Origin: Sphingobacteriales bacterium
GTDB taxonomy: Bacteria; Bacteroidota; Bacteroidia; Chitinophagales; UBA2359
DNA length: 64,000 nt
Assembly: GCA_016718845.1 (NCBI GenBank)
Contig: JADKCK010000021.1
Coordinates: 44,733 to 108,732 of the forward strand
Reading direction: 5' to 3'
Below, one piece after another: positions 16,612 through 25,514 of the stretch; positions within the stretch are counted from its first letter, which is position 1; each line of letters starts with the position of its first letter. The notes below the pieces were generated by a model that had not been told where the DNA came from, did not search any database, and was given only the letters and a program-made list of their open reading frames with translations. Both the position numbers and the translations under genes were made by a program.

Positions 16612-17817
16612 ATGCCATCAATATCTAAACGTGGGCTATCCATGCCTGCATCGCCCATTCGTAAATTAGTGCCTTATGCCGAGCAAGCCAAAGCCCGAGG
16701 CGTAAAAGTATATCACCTAAACATTGGTCAGCCCGACATACCCACACCCGATGTGATGCTTAATGCCGTTAAAAACATCAATATGCGTGTAGTAGAGTAT
16801 AGCCACTCGGCGGGTATCGAAAGCTACCGCCGCCGTTTAGCCACCGACTATTACGGCGCCAAATGTGGCATTGACGGATTAACCCACAACGACATTATCG
16901 TTACAACAGGTGGCTCCGAAGCACTTTATTTTGGCTTGTTTTCGTGCCTCGACCCCGGCGACGAAATCATCATCCCCGAACCACTTTATGCCAACTACAA
17001 CGGCTTTGCCAATGCTGGCAATATTGTAGTAAAACCCATAACTGCCAACATCGAAAATGGCTTTGGCTTGCCCCCCATCGAAGCCTTTGAACAAGCCATT
17101 ACACCCCGCACCCGCGCCATACTTATCTGCAACCCCAACAACCCAACAGGCTATTTATACTCCGATGAAGAGCTGCAAACCCTAAGCGATATTGCACTTC
17201 GCCACGATTTATACCTGTTTGCCGACGAAGTATACCGCGAATTTGTGTACGACGGAGCCAAAGCTAAATCTATTTTAGAAATACCCGAACTAGCACAACA
17301 CGCCATTGTCATCGACTCGGTATCGAAACGATACAGTGCTTGCGGCGTGCGCATTGGGGCTTTGGTAACACGCAACAAAGACGTAATAGCCGCCGCCCTT
17401 AAGTTTGGACAAGCCCGCTTAAGCCCGCCCACATTTGGGCAAATTGCCGCCGAAGCCGCCATAGACACCCCCGACAGCTACATGACCGAAGTAATTGCCG
17501 AGTACACCCGCCGCCGCAATTTACTGGTCGAGGGTATGCGAAAAATAGAAGGCGTTGTGTGTCCGCTGCCCAAAGGTGCGTTTTACGTAACCGCCCAACT
17601 GCCCATCGACGATGCCGATAAGTTTTGCCAATGGCTTCTCGAGTCGTTTAGCTACAACAACCAAACCGTTATGTTAGCACCCGCAACTGGTTTTTATGCC
17701 ACCAAAGGCTTAGGCAAACAAGAGGTTAGGTTGGCGTATGTGCTAAACGAAACCGACCTAAAAGCCGCCTTAGTGTGCCTTGAACAAGCCCTAAAAGAGT
17801 ACAACCATAAAGCATAG
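16612..17817 (+). CDS. Class I/II PLP-dependent aminotransferase
   Basis: A 401-aa fold-type I aminotransferase of the aspartate/alanine group. Visible elements are the N-terminal PASPIRKLVPYAEQAK and HLNIGQPDIPTPD, the cofactor region TGGSEALYFGLF, CNPNNPTGYLYSDEE, the PLP-ring Asp in FADEVYREFVYDG, the Schiff-base Lys in DSVSKRYSACGVRIGA, and the substrate carboxylate-binding Arg region near EVRLAYVLNE. It exchanges amino groups between an amino acid and a 2-oxoacid in the cytoplasm. The exact substrate cannot be read from sequence. It is monocistronic, with its own promoter after the DUF1573 terminator. Confidence 0.88.
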   Translation: MPSISKRGLSMPASPIRKLVPYAEQAKARGVKVYHLNIGQPDIPTPDVMLNAVKNINMRVVEYSHSAGIESYRRRLATDYYGAKCGIDGLTHNDIIVTTGGSEALYFGLFSCLDPGDEIIIPEPLYANYNGFANAGNIVVKPITANIENGFGLPPIEAFEQAITPRTRAILICNPNNPTGYLYSDEELQTLSDIALRHDLYLFADEVYREFVYDGAKAKSILEIPELAQHAIVIDSVSKRYSACGVRIGALVTRNKDVIAAALKFGQARLSPPTFGQIAAEAAIDTPDSYMTEVIAEYTRRRNLLVEGMRKIEGVVCPLPKGAFYVTAQLPIDDADKFCQWLLESFSYNNQTVMLAPATGFYATKGLGKQEVRLAYVLNETDLKAALVCLEQALKEYNHKA

Positions 17818-17999
17818 TTTTATCACCCCAAACAACAGCCTGCGCTTGCCCCGCTTGACGCGGAAAATGTTTTTTGGGGGTGGTGATTAGCTTTCCACCT
17901 TTTGCACAGTTGCGGGCACCCCCATAATTGAGGTAAAACCAACACAAAACCTAATCAGTTTAATACCTATCTAAAAGTATGCTTGTTTTTACCCTATTA

Positions 18000-18390
18000 C
18001 TGATGTTACGCAGCCCATTTCAATAATTGAGTATTTTGTATTTTTATACCCAGTTTCCTATTTTGTTTCTTCGGGATCGGCATTATAGGAATTGGCGTTA
18101 AGAAATGGGCATAAATGTAGCGTTAAGAAAGATATACTGTTTGAAGCACGCCACACCGAACCAAGAAACAAAATCGACAAACAAAGCGTTTGGCGTGCAA
18201 GTTTATATCTTTTAGCGGAATGTTGCACATTTTAGCCAATTACTATACAGCCTTGACTTTTTTGGTTACTTTTTTTGTCAAGAAAAAAAGTAACAAACTT
18301 TTAAAGAGCAGAAAGTAGTAGCAAAGTAACCACAAATTATCTTCAAAGTCCCATGCCACTTAATTAGGTAACACCCCTGCGTAATGTGAG
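18000..18390 (-). repeat. Full inverted copy of the ~390-bp MITE-like repeat
   Basis: This is the reverse complement of 10187-10575 with scattered substitutions. It begins CTGATGTTACGCAGCCCATT and ends CCCCTGCGTAATGTGAG, giving imperfect terminal inverted repeats. The palindrome GTTACTTTTTTTGTCAAGAA and the CACGCC/GGCGTG hairpin are kept. The rest of 17818-18475 shows no gene. Confidence 0.85.
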
Positions 18391-18475
18391 CCTATTATTT
18401 ATAAATCGTGCTTTGGATACCAAAGTTTTTGTGGTGTCCAAAGTACGTTTTTTTTAATTTGCCAAGCCATTTGTC

Positions 18476-19516
18476 ATGAGAATACCCATTCAAAACCTAT
18501 ACTATTTGCTTTGCTACGCTTGGCAGGTACCCATACCGCGCGCAACCGCCAATATGGGCATTGTAGATACTCATCAGCCCCTCGATTTATTACTACACTT
18601 GTTGTTAGGTGCCACTACGGCATTGCTAAAAAACGGATTAGCACAAACCTACACCGAACAAACCCATACCACCGCCAACATTTGCGGCAAGTTGCACCCC
18701 CTCGAAACGGCAATTTTGCAACACCAAAACCGCCCACAAGCACATTGCACCTTCGATGTTTTACAGCAAAACACCTTGCCCAATAGGGTACTAAAAACCA
18801 CCATCGGGCAGTTATTAAAACTGCCACAACTGCCTAAACAAGCACTAAAAAAACTGCTGTTATTGCAACAACGCCTGCAACACATCGAGCCAATAAACCT
18901 TACCCAAGCACTTTTTGAGCAATTAGAAACCTACCGTTATACCAACCAACGCTACTATTTGGTGATAAATATTTGCCGTTTGTTGTACCACAATTTGTTG
19001 CCCAACGAGGCAGGCAAGGGCTATGTTTTTCACGATTTTAGGTTTGATGAGCAGCAAATGGGGCGTTTGTTCGAGGCATTTGTGCGCAACTTTTATCGCC
19101 AAAACCTGCCCAATTTTAGCGTTTTTAGCGAGCATTTGTATTGGCAAACAAGCAACACAAACACTGCTACTAAACAGTTATTACCCCGCATGAAAACCGA
19201 TATTTCGTTGTTATCTTCATCGCAAAAAATAATTATCGAAACCAAATTTTATAGCCAAACGCTGCAAACCCACTATCAAAACCAGCAAATTGCTAAATTT
19301 CAATCGTCAAATTTATACCAATTGTTTACTTATATTAAGCAATCGGCACAAAAACAACCACAAATTACACATAGTGGTATTTTGCTGTATCCAACTGTAA
19401 AGCTTAGTTTAAACGAGCATTTTGTAACCGATGGGCATTTGATACGGATTGTTACCTTAAATTTAGACCAAAATTGGCAACTCATTCATCAGCATTTGTT
19501 AAATATGGTACAATGA
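18476..19516 (+). CDS. mcrC: McrC-family restriction subunit (PD-(D/E)xK nuclease), McrB absent
   Basis: A 346-aa protein beginning MRIPIQNLYYLLCYAW, the signature opening of McrC. The C-terminal nuclease core shows MKTDISLL followed by IIIETKFY, which fits the D ... ExK of a PD-(D/E)xK site. McrC is the nuclease partner of the GTPase McrB in McrBC, which cuts methylated DNA. No McrB-like AAA+ GTPase is within the window: the upstream neighbour is a repeat element and an aminotransferase, the downstream one lptB. It is preceded by the inverted repeat and followed by its own terminator, so it is a solitary gene. It may be orphaned, work with an unlinked ATPase, or belong to a solo McrC-like group. 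Confidence 0.75.
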   Translation: MRIPIQNLYYLLCYAWQVPIPRATANMGIVDTHQPLDLLLHLLLGATTALLKNGLAQTYTEQTHTTANICGKLHPLETAILQHQNRPQAHCTFDVLQQNTLPNRVLKTTIGQLLKLPQLPKQALKKLLLLQQRLQHIEPINLTQALFEQLETYRYTNQRYYLVINICRLLYHNLLPNEAGKGYVFHDFRFDEQQMGRLFEAFVRNFYRQNLPNFSVFSEHLYWQTSNTNTATKQLLPRMKTDISLLSSSQKIIIETKFYSQTLQTHYQNQQIAKFQSSNLYQLFTYIKQSAQKQPQITHSGILLYPTVKLSLNEHFVTDGHLIRIVTLNLDQNWQLIHQHLLNMVQ

Positions 19517-19518
19517 AC

Positions 19519-19559
19519 AAAAAAACCCGCTTTCCTTTGTTTAGGAAAGCGGGTTTTTA
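19519..19559. terminator. Terminator between mcrC-like gene and lptB
   Basis: AAAACCCGCTTTCCT pairs with AGGAAAGCGGGTTTT. A and T runs on either side allow use by both converging genes. Confidence 0.85.
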
Positions 19560-19600
19560 CATTACAGCCATGTGTATTATTATTTATGCATATAACTGTG

Positions 19601-20353
19601 TTACATAACTCTATTTATGTCAATTTTTTTGCGTTTTAGTTCAAAATCTTTGCCTAAATATACGCGGCGCACTTGTTCGTCGTTGGCTAATTCTTCGGCG
19701 GTACCTGCTTTTAGCAATCCTCCATTAACTAACAAATAGGCACGGTCGGTAATAGATAAGGTTTCTTGCACGTTGTGGTCGGTAATAAGTACGCCAATAT
19801 TGCGGAATTTTAGTTTTGCCACAATGTGTTGGATATCTTCGACAGCAATAGGGTCGACGCCTGCAAAAGGCTCGTCGAGCAAAATAAAACTGGGGTTAAC
19901 GGCTAAGGCTCGGGCAATTTCGGTACGGCGGCGCTCGCCCCCCGACAATACATTACCTGCATTTTTGCGCACATGTCCCAAACCAAATTCCGATATTAAT
20001 TCTTCTAATTTATCGTGTTGTTGGGCTTTGGTTAGTTTGGTCATTTCCAATACTGCTTTTATGTTGTCTTCAACGCTTAGGGTTCTAAAAACCGAGGCTT
20101 CTTGGGGCAGATACCCTACGCCTTGTCGGGCGCGTTTGTACATTGGCAGTTTGGTAATGTCCATGTCGTCTAAAAAAATGCGTCCGCTATCGGGGCGTAT
20201 CAAACCTACAACCATATAAAAAGTAGTGGTTTTACCTGCTCCGTTTGGACCCAACAGTCCTACAATTTCGCCTTGTGCTACTTGCACAGATACATTATCG
20301 ACAACGGTTCGTTTGCCGTATTTTTTAACTAAATTTTCGGAACGAAGAAGCAT
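19601..20353 (-). CDS. lptB: LPS export ABC transporter ATPase LptB
   Basis: A 250-aa ABC ATPase with Walker A GPNGAGKTTT, Q-loop GYLPQEASVFRTLSVEDNI, signature LSGGERRRTEIARAL, Walker B FILLDEPFAGVDPIAVEDIQ and H-loop LITDHNVQETL. The combination YLPQEASVFRKL-type, GERRR and FAGVDP is diagnostic of LptB, which powers extraction of LPS from the inner membrane with LptF/LptG. No lpt partner is adjacent. Its promoter (CAAAGTTA at 20448) lies within copy A of the long direct repeat, and a heptad tract lies 6 bp before the ATG. Confidence 0.92.
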   Translation of the reverse strand: MLLRSENLVKKYGKRTVVDNVSVQVAQGEIVGLLGPNGAGKTTTFYMVVGLIRPDSGRIFLDDMDITKLPMYKRARQGVGYLPQEASVFRTLSVEDNIKAVLEMTKLTKAQQHDKLEELISEFGLGHVRKNAGNVLSGGERRRTEIARALAVNPSFILLDEPFAGVDPIAVEDIQHIVAKLKFRNIGVLITDHNVQETLSITDRAYLLVNGGLLKAGTAEELANDEQVRRVYLGKDFELKRKKIDINRVM

Positions 20354-20359
20354 TCTTTT

Positions 20360-20387
20360 AATTATAAATTATGAATTGTAAATTATA
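20360..20387 (-). repeat. 7-bp-period repeat tract before lptB
   Basis: Plus-strand units AATTATA, AATTATG, AATTGTA, AATTATA. The tract lies 6 bp upstream of the lptB ATG on the minus strand. Confidence 0.7.
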
Positions 20388-20419
20388 AGTGGATATTTTG
20401 TGTGATATTTGTGTCGATT

Positions 20420-20552
20420 ATTTTCCATTATAACCACAGTTTTGCCACAAAGTTACAAAAATTTTCGATTATAAGCGTGTTTTTGGAAAATATTTTCTAC
20501 TAAAACAAAAACAATTTATTTGTTTTGGTTTAATTATTTGTTTCTTTGGGTG
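20420..20552 (-). repeat. 133-bp direct repeat, copy A (lptB side of fic cassette)
   Basis: Matches 22021-22153 without gaps; I count about six mismatches, all near one end. On the minus strand it contains a relic of the polyprenyl synthase 3' end in its original frame (TTQRNK-stop), the promoter CAAAGTTA (20448-20455, minus strand) and a vestigial ATGGAAAAT. The last fic codons read through this copy in a different frame. Confidence 0.92.
20448..20455 (-). promoter_or_regulatory. Promoter -7 element (copy A) for lptB
   Basis: TAACTTTG on the minus strand, 95 bp upstream of lptB. The same element occurs in copy B in front of fic. Confidence 0.5.
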
Positions 20553-22029
20553 GTAGAATAATTTTCAGGCTAGCTGGGTCTGGCTCTTTAAATGCGTTAC
20601 ATAAATCCAAATGTTTTTCCATTGCACTAATATCATCACCTATAATAGTCGAACTAAATTCGTGTGCTTTTTTTAGCATTTTTATATAGGGCAATGGATC
20701 TTTTTGCCTTGTTAATCGTCGCAAGGCAAGTATATAATCTTCTCGGTATACTGTTGGTATAATAATTTTACTTTGTTTTTGAGCAGCCAATTCTGCGTTC
20801 ATCATCACTCGGGCTATTCTGCCATTACCGTCTAAAAACGGATGAATTTCGCTTATTAAAAACATCATAAATATTGCTTTTGCCATTGGTTCTGTCAATA
20901 CCCGATAAAAATCAAAACCTTTTATTAGCGTACCTTTTACTAAACTATAGTCAACAAAATCTGTATTTCCGGCTCTATTGTTTATATCTTTAAATTGGCC
21001 TGGATTTTTCGAAATTCTAGCACTCAATAGTACTTGATGACGATACTGCAAAATGTCCAGTAATTCGTTGGGTGTGCTTGGCAAGATACTCATTTCTACT
21101 ATATTTGATACTAGCTTGTATGTTCCGAGTATATCATGCGAGTCTTCGTGACGTGCAGGCATTGGTGTATCGGTATTAATTATTTTTTGGGCTTCGTTTA
21201 TTTCAAATTCAGTACCTTCTATATAGTTAGAAAAATAGGCTTCGAAAAAGGCAAAATTTCGGTATGCTTGTATGGTGTTGTTTGACTCAGGGAAACTTGC
21301 AAAATGTTGGTTGCTTAATGCTACAAATAGTATTTCAAACAATTCTAAGCGTTTAGGGTCGTATGGGTTGCCAAAAGCCCTTGCCCTTGCTAGTGGGGAA
21401 GACAAAATTTTGGATGGAGCAGTTGTAAGCAAAGCGCTAATGAGTTTGTTTAATTTATCAAACTCATTTTGCATGTTCAATTGTTCGGCAATATGTTTCG
21501 CTTTATCTCTCAATTTGTTTAAGCTTTCTTCGCCTTTTTCGCGGGCAATTTGCTCTAAATAGTTTTCTATTTCGGGCAAACTTAGGGTTTTGGATTCTGA
21601 ACCTGGGCGGCGGGATACTTGTAGATTTTCTAAAAATGCCCTTGCTTGTTGCGAAACATATAGTTCGCCCGAAAACAAATTATCGCCAATAATAGCTCCA
21701 TGTCCTTGCATAAAACGAAGAGTGATGCCAGGCAGCTTTATGTTTTTGGTATAAGTATAAGTTAAGAAAATAAATTTAGCAGCAGTAGGTTTAAACTCCA
21801 ATGCCGAGCGATGACTAAGTACCGCATTGGGATATAATTTACCTATTATAGTAAATAGGTTGCGTAGGATAATAGTTTCTGGAGTATCTGTAAAGTTAGG
21901 TGTGTATATTCGAGGGGCAATTTTTTTTATTTTCCCTGTCTTTTCTAACACCGAAATCTGTTTGCTGATGTCGCTATTACTCGAAGAAAAAATTACTTCT
22001 TGAAGATGTATTGGCAAAGTATTTTCCAT
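20530..22029 (-). CDS. Fic-domain AMP-transferase with AbiEi-like N-terminal domain
   Basis: A 499-aa protein when started at the ATG at 22029; a GTG three codons upstream is possible. The core Fic motif HPFLDGNGRIAR (His at about residue 396) predicts transfer of AMP or another nucleotide moiety to a target protein. An inhibitory-helix motif SNYIEGT, matching (S/T)xxxE(G/N), precedes it at about residue 267, so this is a class II self-inhibited Fic. Residues about 20-110 (ISKQISVLEKTGKIKKIAPR, LYPNAVLSHRSALEF) look like the winged-helix region of AbiEi-type antitoxin/transcriptional regulators. The gene lies between two copies of a 133-bp repeat: its start codon is inside copy B, and its last codons (PPKETNN) read copy A. 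It is a likely recent insertion; target unknown. Confidence 0.85.
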   Translation of the reverse strand: MENTLPIHLQEVIFSSSNSDISKQISVLEKTGKIKKIAPRIYTPNFTDTPETIILRNLFTIIGKLYPNAVLSHRSALEFKPTAAKFIFLTYTYTKNIKLPGITLRFMQGHGAIIGDNLFSGELYVSQQARAFLENLQVSRRPGSESKTLSLPEIENYLEQIAREKGEESLNKLRDKAKHIAEQLNMQNEFDKLNKLISALLTTAPSKILSSPLARARAFGNPYDPKRLELFEILFVALSNQHFASFPESNNTIQAYRNFAFFEAYFSNYIEGTEFEINEAQKIINTDTPMPARHEDSHDILGTYKLVSNIVEMSILPSTPNELLDILQYRHQVLLSARISKNPGQFKDINNRAGNTDFVDYSLVKGTLIKGFDFYRVLTEPMAKAIFMMFLISEIHPFLDGNGRIARVMMNAELAAQKQSKIIIPTVYREDYILALRRLTRQKDPLPYIKMLKKAHEFSSTIIGDDISAMEKHLDLCNAFKEPDPASLKIILPPKETNN

Positions 22030-22153
22030 TATAACCACAGTTTTGCCACAAAGTTACAAAAATTTTCGATTATAAGCGTGTTTTTGGAAAATATTTTCTA
22101 CTAAAACAAAAATAACTAATTTGTTTTGGTTTAATTATTTATTTCTTTCGGTG
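22021..22153 (-). repeat. 133-bp direct repeat, copy B (polyprenyl synthase side)
   Basis: Partner of 20420-20552, offset exactly 1,601 bp. It contains the native end of the polyprenyl synthase gene (stop at 22135), the promoter CAAAGTTA at 22049-22056 (minus strand) and the fic start ATGGAAAAT at its edge. Confidence 0.92.
22049..22056 (-). promoter_or_regulatory. Promoter -7 element (copy B) for fic
   Basis: TAACTTTG on the minus strand only 19 bp before the fic ATG at 22029, leaving a very short leader. It is identical to the element in front of lptB. Confidence 0.5.
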
Positions 22154-23139
22154 GTAAAAATGATTAGTTTTTCGAGCGATTGCCGAGCCACCGAGTCGGG
22201 AAATTGGCGCAATAAGGCAATTGCCTCGTCGCGATAACGATACATAGCTTGTTTGGCATATTCAATACCGCCACTTTTCCACACAAAATCAATTACTTCT
22301 TCAATTTTTTTGCGGTCTTTTCGGTGGTTTTTTATGAGGTAAATAATGCGTTTTTTGTCCGATGAAGTGGCGTTATTAATGGCATAAATAAGTGGCAGGG
22401 TTACTTTTTTTTCTTGTATGTCGTTACCTTTCGGTTTGCCTGTATTTTCGTTGCCAAAGTCAAAAAGGTCGTCTTTTATTTGAAAAGCGATACCTATTTT
22501 TTCGCCCATGTTCCACGCCAATTGTTCGCCTTGTGTGTCGCCGGGGTTAGCCGATGCGTAGCCTACTGCACACGACGAGGCGATGAGCGAAGCTGTTTTT
22601 TGGCGGATAATTTCGTAATAAATCTCTTCGTCGAGGTTAAGGCGGCGGGTGCGTTCTATTTGTAATAGTTCGCCTTCGCTCATTTCTTTTACTGCCCGCG
22701 ACACAATTTGAAGCAATTTAAAATCGCCATTATCTACTGCCAAAAGCAAGCCTTTTGATAGCAAATAATCGCCCAAAAGCACCGCAATTTTGTTTTTCCA
22801 GAGGGCGCTAACCGAAAAAAAGCCACGACGCTCGTAAGAGTCGTCTACCACATCGTCGTGTATTAAGGTGGCGGTATGCAACAGCTCAACCAACGATGCT
22901 CCGCGATAGGTGGCGTCGGTTACATCGGATTGCAGTTTGGCAGCTAAAAATACAAACATGGGGCGTATTTGCTTGCCTTTGGTATGAAACACATAGCGTA
23001 AAACAGTATTAAGCAAAGGTATACGCTGGTTGCGCATCGATTGCCAAAAGTGTTTCTCAAATTGTCGCAGATGGCTGTCTATCGGTTGTTTGATGTCGTC
23101 GAGTGATAGCGACATGGTTTTGTCTAGTTGGATGAGCAT
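22135..23139 (-). CDS. ispB: Trans-polyprenyl diphosphate synthase (octaprenyl/solanesyl type)
   Basis: A 334-aa all-alpha prenyltransferase. The first Asp-rich motif is in LIHDDVVDDSYERRG (near residue 93), and the second is FQIKDDLFDFGNE. GKQIRPMFVFLAAK is the IPP-binding region. It extends farnesyl or geranylgeranyl diphosphate with IPP, probably making the menaquinone side chain. The start could also be M9 (MSLSLDDIKQPI, codon at 23115), which fits the family better. Its last codons fall in the long repeat that flanks the fic insertion. Confidence 0.85.
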   Translation of the reverse strand: MLIQLDKTMSLSLDDIKQPIDSHLRQFEKHFWQSMRNQRIPLLNTVLRYVFHTKGKQIRPMFVFLAAKLQSDVTDATYRGASLVELLHTATLIHDDVVDDSYERRGFFSVSALWKNKIAVLLGDYLLSKGLLLAVDNGDFKLLQIVSRAVKEMSEGELLQIERTRRLNLDEEIYYEIIRQKTASLIASSCAVGYASANPGDTQGEQLAWNMGEKIGIAFQIKDDLFDFGNENTGKPKGNDIQEKKVTLPLIYAINNATSSDKKRIIYLIKNHRKDRKKIEEVIDFVWKSGGIEYAKQAMYRYRDEAIALLRQFPDSVARQSLEKLIIFTTERNK

Positions 23140-23351
23140 AAAACCTGTATTTAGAAGGAAAAGATGTACTGTTAACGTTCAAAACTTTCAATAAGTATTG
23201 AAAGTTGTAAAAGTACAAACAAAATACCACAAAATTAGTTCCCTAAACGCTTTTTTTTTTCGATTTTATGACAAAAATAATTGCAAATATAACTTGTTGC
23301 CCAATAATGGTTGAAAAAAGTAGGTTTAGTTGATGGTTGTTAATAGTACTA

Positions 23352-23359
23352 CAAAGGTA
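23352..23359 (-). promoter_or_regulatory. Candidate -7 element upstream of the polyprenyl synthase
   Basis: CAAAGGTA on the plus strand (TACCTTTG on minus). It is over 200 bp from the start, so a weak assignment. Nothing else is recognised in 23140-23503 apart from this and the terminator at 23431. Confidence 0.3.
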
Positions 23360-23430
23360 AGGTTTTTGTTTATAGGGTGGTAGTACTATGTAAATAATTG
23401 AGCAAATAGGGTGTATTTTGCAAAAAATAA

Positions 23431-23460
23431 ACGGACAAACTGTTTGGGTAGTTTGTCCGT
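23431..23460 (-). terminator. Terminator of the MsbA-like exporter
   Basis: ACGGACAAACT and AGTTTGTCCGT form a perfect 11-bp stem. On the minus strand it is followed by TTATTTTTTG. Confidence 0.8.
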
Positions 23461-23503
23461 ATTACATCAAACAATAATATATATCATATAATTTAAGCAT
23501 ATA

Positions 23504-25267
23504 TTAAACAGCTGTTCGTATAAATTGGGTGTCGTATAGTTTGCGGTAATGTCCATTTGGGTTTGCCAAAAGTTGTTCGGGTGTGCCAATTTCTACCACT
23601 TTACCTTTGTCTAATACCATAATTTGGTGGGCATTTTGGATAGTTGATAAGCGGTGGGCGATAACAATAGAGGTTCGATTTTTTATTAAACGCTCGATGG
23701 CTTGTTGCACCATCCATTCGGTTTCGGTGTCGATAGATGAGGTGGCTTCGTCGAGAATTAAGATGCGCGGGTCGAAAACCAAAGCTCGGATAAACGAAAT
23801 AAGTTGCCGTTGCCCCAACGAAAGCATAGCACCTCGCTCCATAACAGGGTAATCGTAGTTGTTGGGCAGTTGCATAATAAAGTCGTGGGCGCCTACCATT
23901 TTTGCGGCTTCGATAACTTTTTGTCGGCTAATACTGTGGTTGCGCAGCGTAATGTTTTCGTAGATAGAGCCCGAAAACAAAAAAACATCTTGCAACACCA
24001 AGCCAATATTAGCCCGCAGTGCATCAAGTTCGTAGTCGTGAATTTCGGCATCATCTAACAAAATTTGCCCTTTTTGTATTTCGTAAAAGCGGTTTAATAT
24101 GTTGATGATAGACGATTTGCCAGCCCCTGTTGCGCCCACAATAGCTAAGGTAGTGCCTGCTTTTATCGAAAAGCTAACATCGCGAAGCACAAAATTTTCT
24201 TGGTCGTAGGCAAACCACACATTTTTAAAGGCAATATCGCCTTTTGCGGTACGGGCAATGGTTCCGGTGTTTTCGATAATTTCGTTGCGGTCTAATATGC
24301 CAAAAACGCGCTCCGATGCTACCAAACCCATTTGTAGGGTATTAAATTTATCGGCAAGCATACGCATGGGTCTAAAAAGCATATTTAAATACATTAAAAA
24401 GGCAACTAACATGCCCAACGAGCTTTTTTCGTGGATAACAAAACCTGCACCCCACCACACCAACAAGCCCCACGAGCTGGCAATGATAATTTCGACAACC
24501 GGAAAAAACACCGAATATGCCCAAATAGATTTGATGTGGGCTTCGGTATGTACTTCGTTTATTTCTACAAATTTTTGGTATTCTTGCTTTTGAGCTGCAA
24601 ATAATTGCACAATGCTCATGCCCGTGATATGCTCTTGCAAAAATGCATTAAGGCGAGCTACTTGCGTGCGCACTATCTGAAACGACGATTTTACATTTTC
24701 TTTAAAGCGGTAAGTAGCATATATTAACACCGGAAAAGGTATTAGACTAACCAATGCCAAACGCCAATCGCTATAAAACATAATACTTACCACCATAACA
24801 ATAGTTAGCACATCGGCAGCAATGTTAATCATCCCCTCCGAAAAAATATCGTTAATCGTTTCAACATCGTTAATGGCACGCGTTGTTGAAGTGCCAATGG
24901 GTGTAGTGTCGAAATAGCGCAGCTTAAAACGCAGAATATGCTCGAAAACACGAACCCGCAAATCTTTAATAACCGTTTGACCTAACCAACCCGCACTGTA
25001 ATTAAAATTGTATTGCAAAAAACTTTCTAATAGCAACAAACCAAACAGTAGCGCAGTTATGCGGCTTAAACCGTTATAATCGCCTATTAAAACGTATTTA
25101 TCAATGGCTTGTTGTATTAAATAGGGGCGCAACGGACCCAATGCTGCCGTTATAACAGACAATATCACCACCATCGCAAGTGTGCTGCGATAAGGGCGAG
25201 CTAATGCAATTACGCGTTTTAGTAAATCCCAATCAAAAACCTTAGCTTTGGGTATATTATCGGACAT
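23504..25267 (-). CDS. ABC exporter, fused permease-ATPase (MsbA/multidrug type)
   Basis: A 587-aa half-transporter with six N-terminal membrane helices (residues about 30-310), then an ATPase with Walker A GATGAGKSS, Q-loop GLVLQDVFLF, signature LSLGQRQLISFIRAL, Walker B ILILDEATSSID and H-loop VIAHRLSTI. It should dimerise and export lipid or drug-like substrates across the inner membrane. The linker PYLIQQAIDKYVLIGDYNGL is typical of the Bacteroidota MsbA-like group. It has its own terminator and is not clearly coupled to neighbours. The substrate is not inferable. Confidence 0.88.
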   Translation of the reverse strand: MSDNIPKAKVFDWDLLKRVIALARPYRSTLAMVVILSVITAALGPLRPYLIQQAIDKYVLIGDYNGLSRITALLFGLLLLESFLQYNFNYSAGWLGQTVIKDLRVRVFEHILRFKLRYFDTTPIGTSTTRAINDVETINDIFSEGMINIAADVLTIVMVVSIMFYSDWRLALVSLIPFPVLIYATYRFKENVKSSFQIVRTQVARLNAFLQEHITGMSIVQLFAAQKQEYQKFVEINEVHTEAHIKSIWAYSVFFPVVEIIIASSWGLLVWWGAGFVIHEKSSLGMLVAFLMYLNMLFRPMRMLADKFNTLQMGLVASERVFGILDRNEIIENTGTIARTAKGDIAFKNVWFAYDQENFVLRDVSFSIKAGTTLAIVGATGAGKSSIINILNRFYEIQKGQILLDDAEIHDYELDALRANIGLVLQDVFLFSGSIYENITLRNHSISRQKVIEAAKMVGAHDFIMQLPNNYDYPVMERGAMLSLGQRQLISFIRALVFDPRILILDEATSSIDTETEWMVQQAIERLIKNRTSIVIAHRLSTIQNAHQIMVLDKGKVVEIGTPEQLLANPNGHYRKLYDTQFIRTAV

Positions 25268-25514
25268 ATTTTAAGTGTTTTTTATTTTTTAATACATCAT
25301 TTAATATAAAGATGATTTTTTTGCTTAAATTAGATGCAAATAAGTATTTTTAGTAAAATCAATTGAATTAATAATCAATTGAAATTACTACATTGTTGGT
25401 ATACTATGTATTTTTTGAGGTGATGTTCGACAGGCTCACCAACTATGATTAGTTAACGTAATGGCAATTTGCGGGCATTGCCAAAGCATGATAAATATTT
25501 ATATACACTAATTA

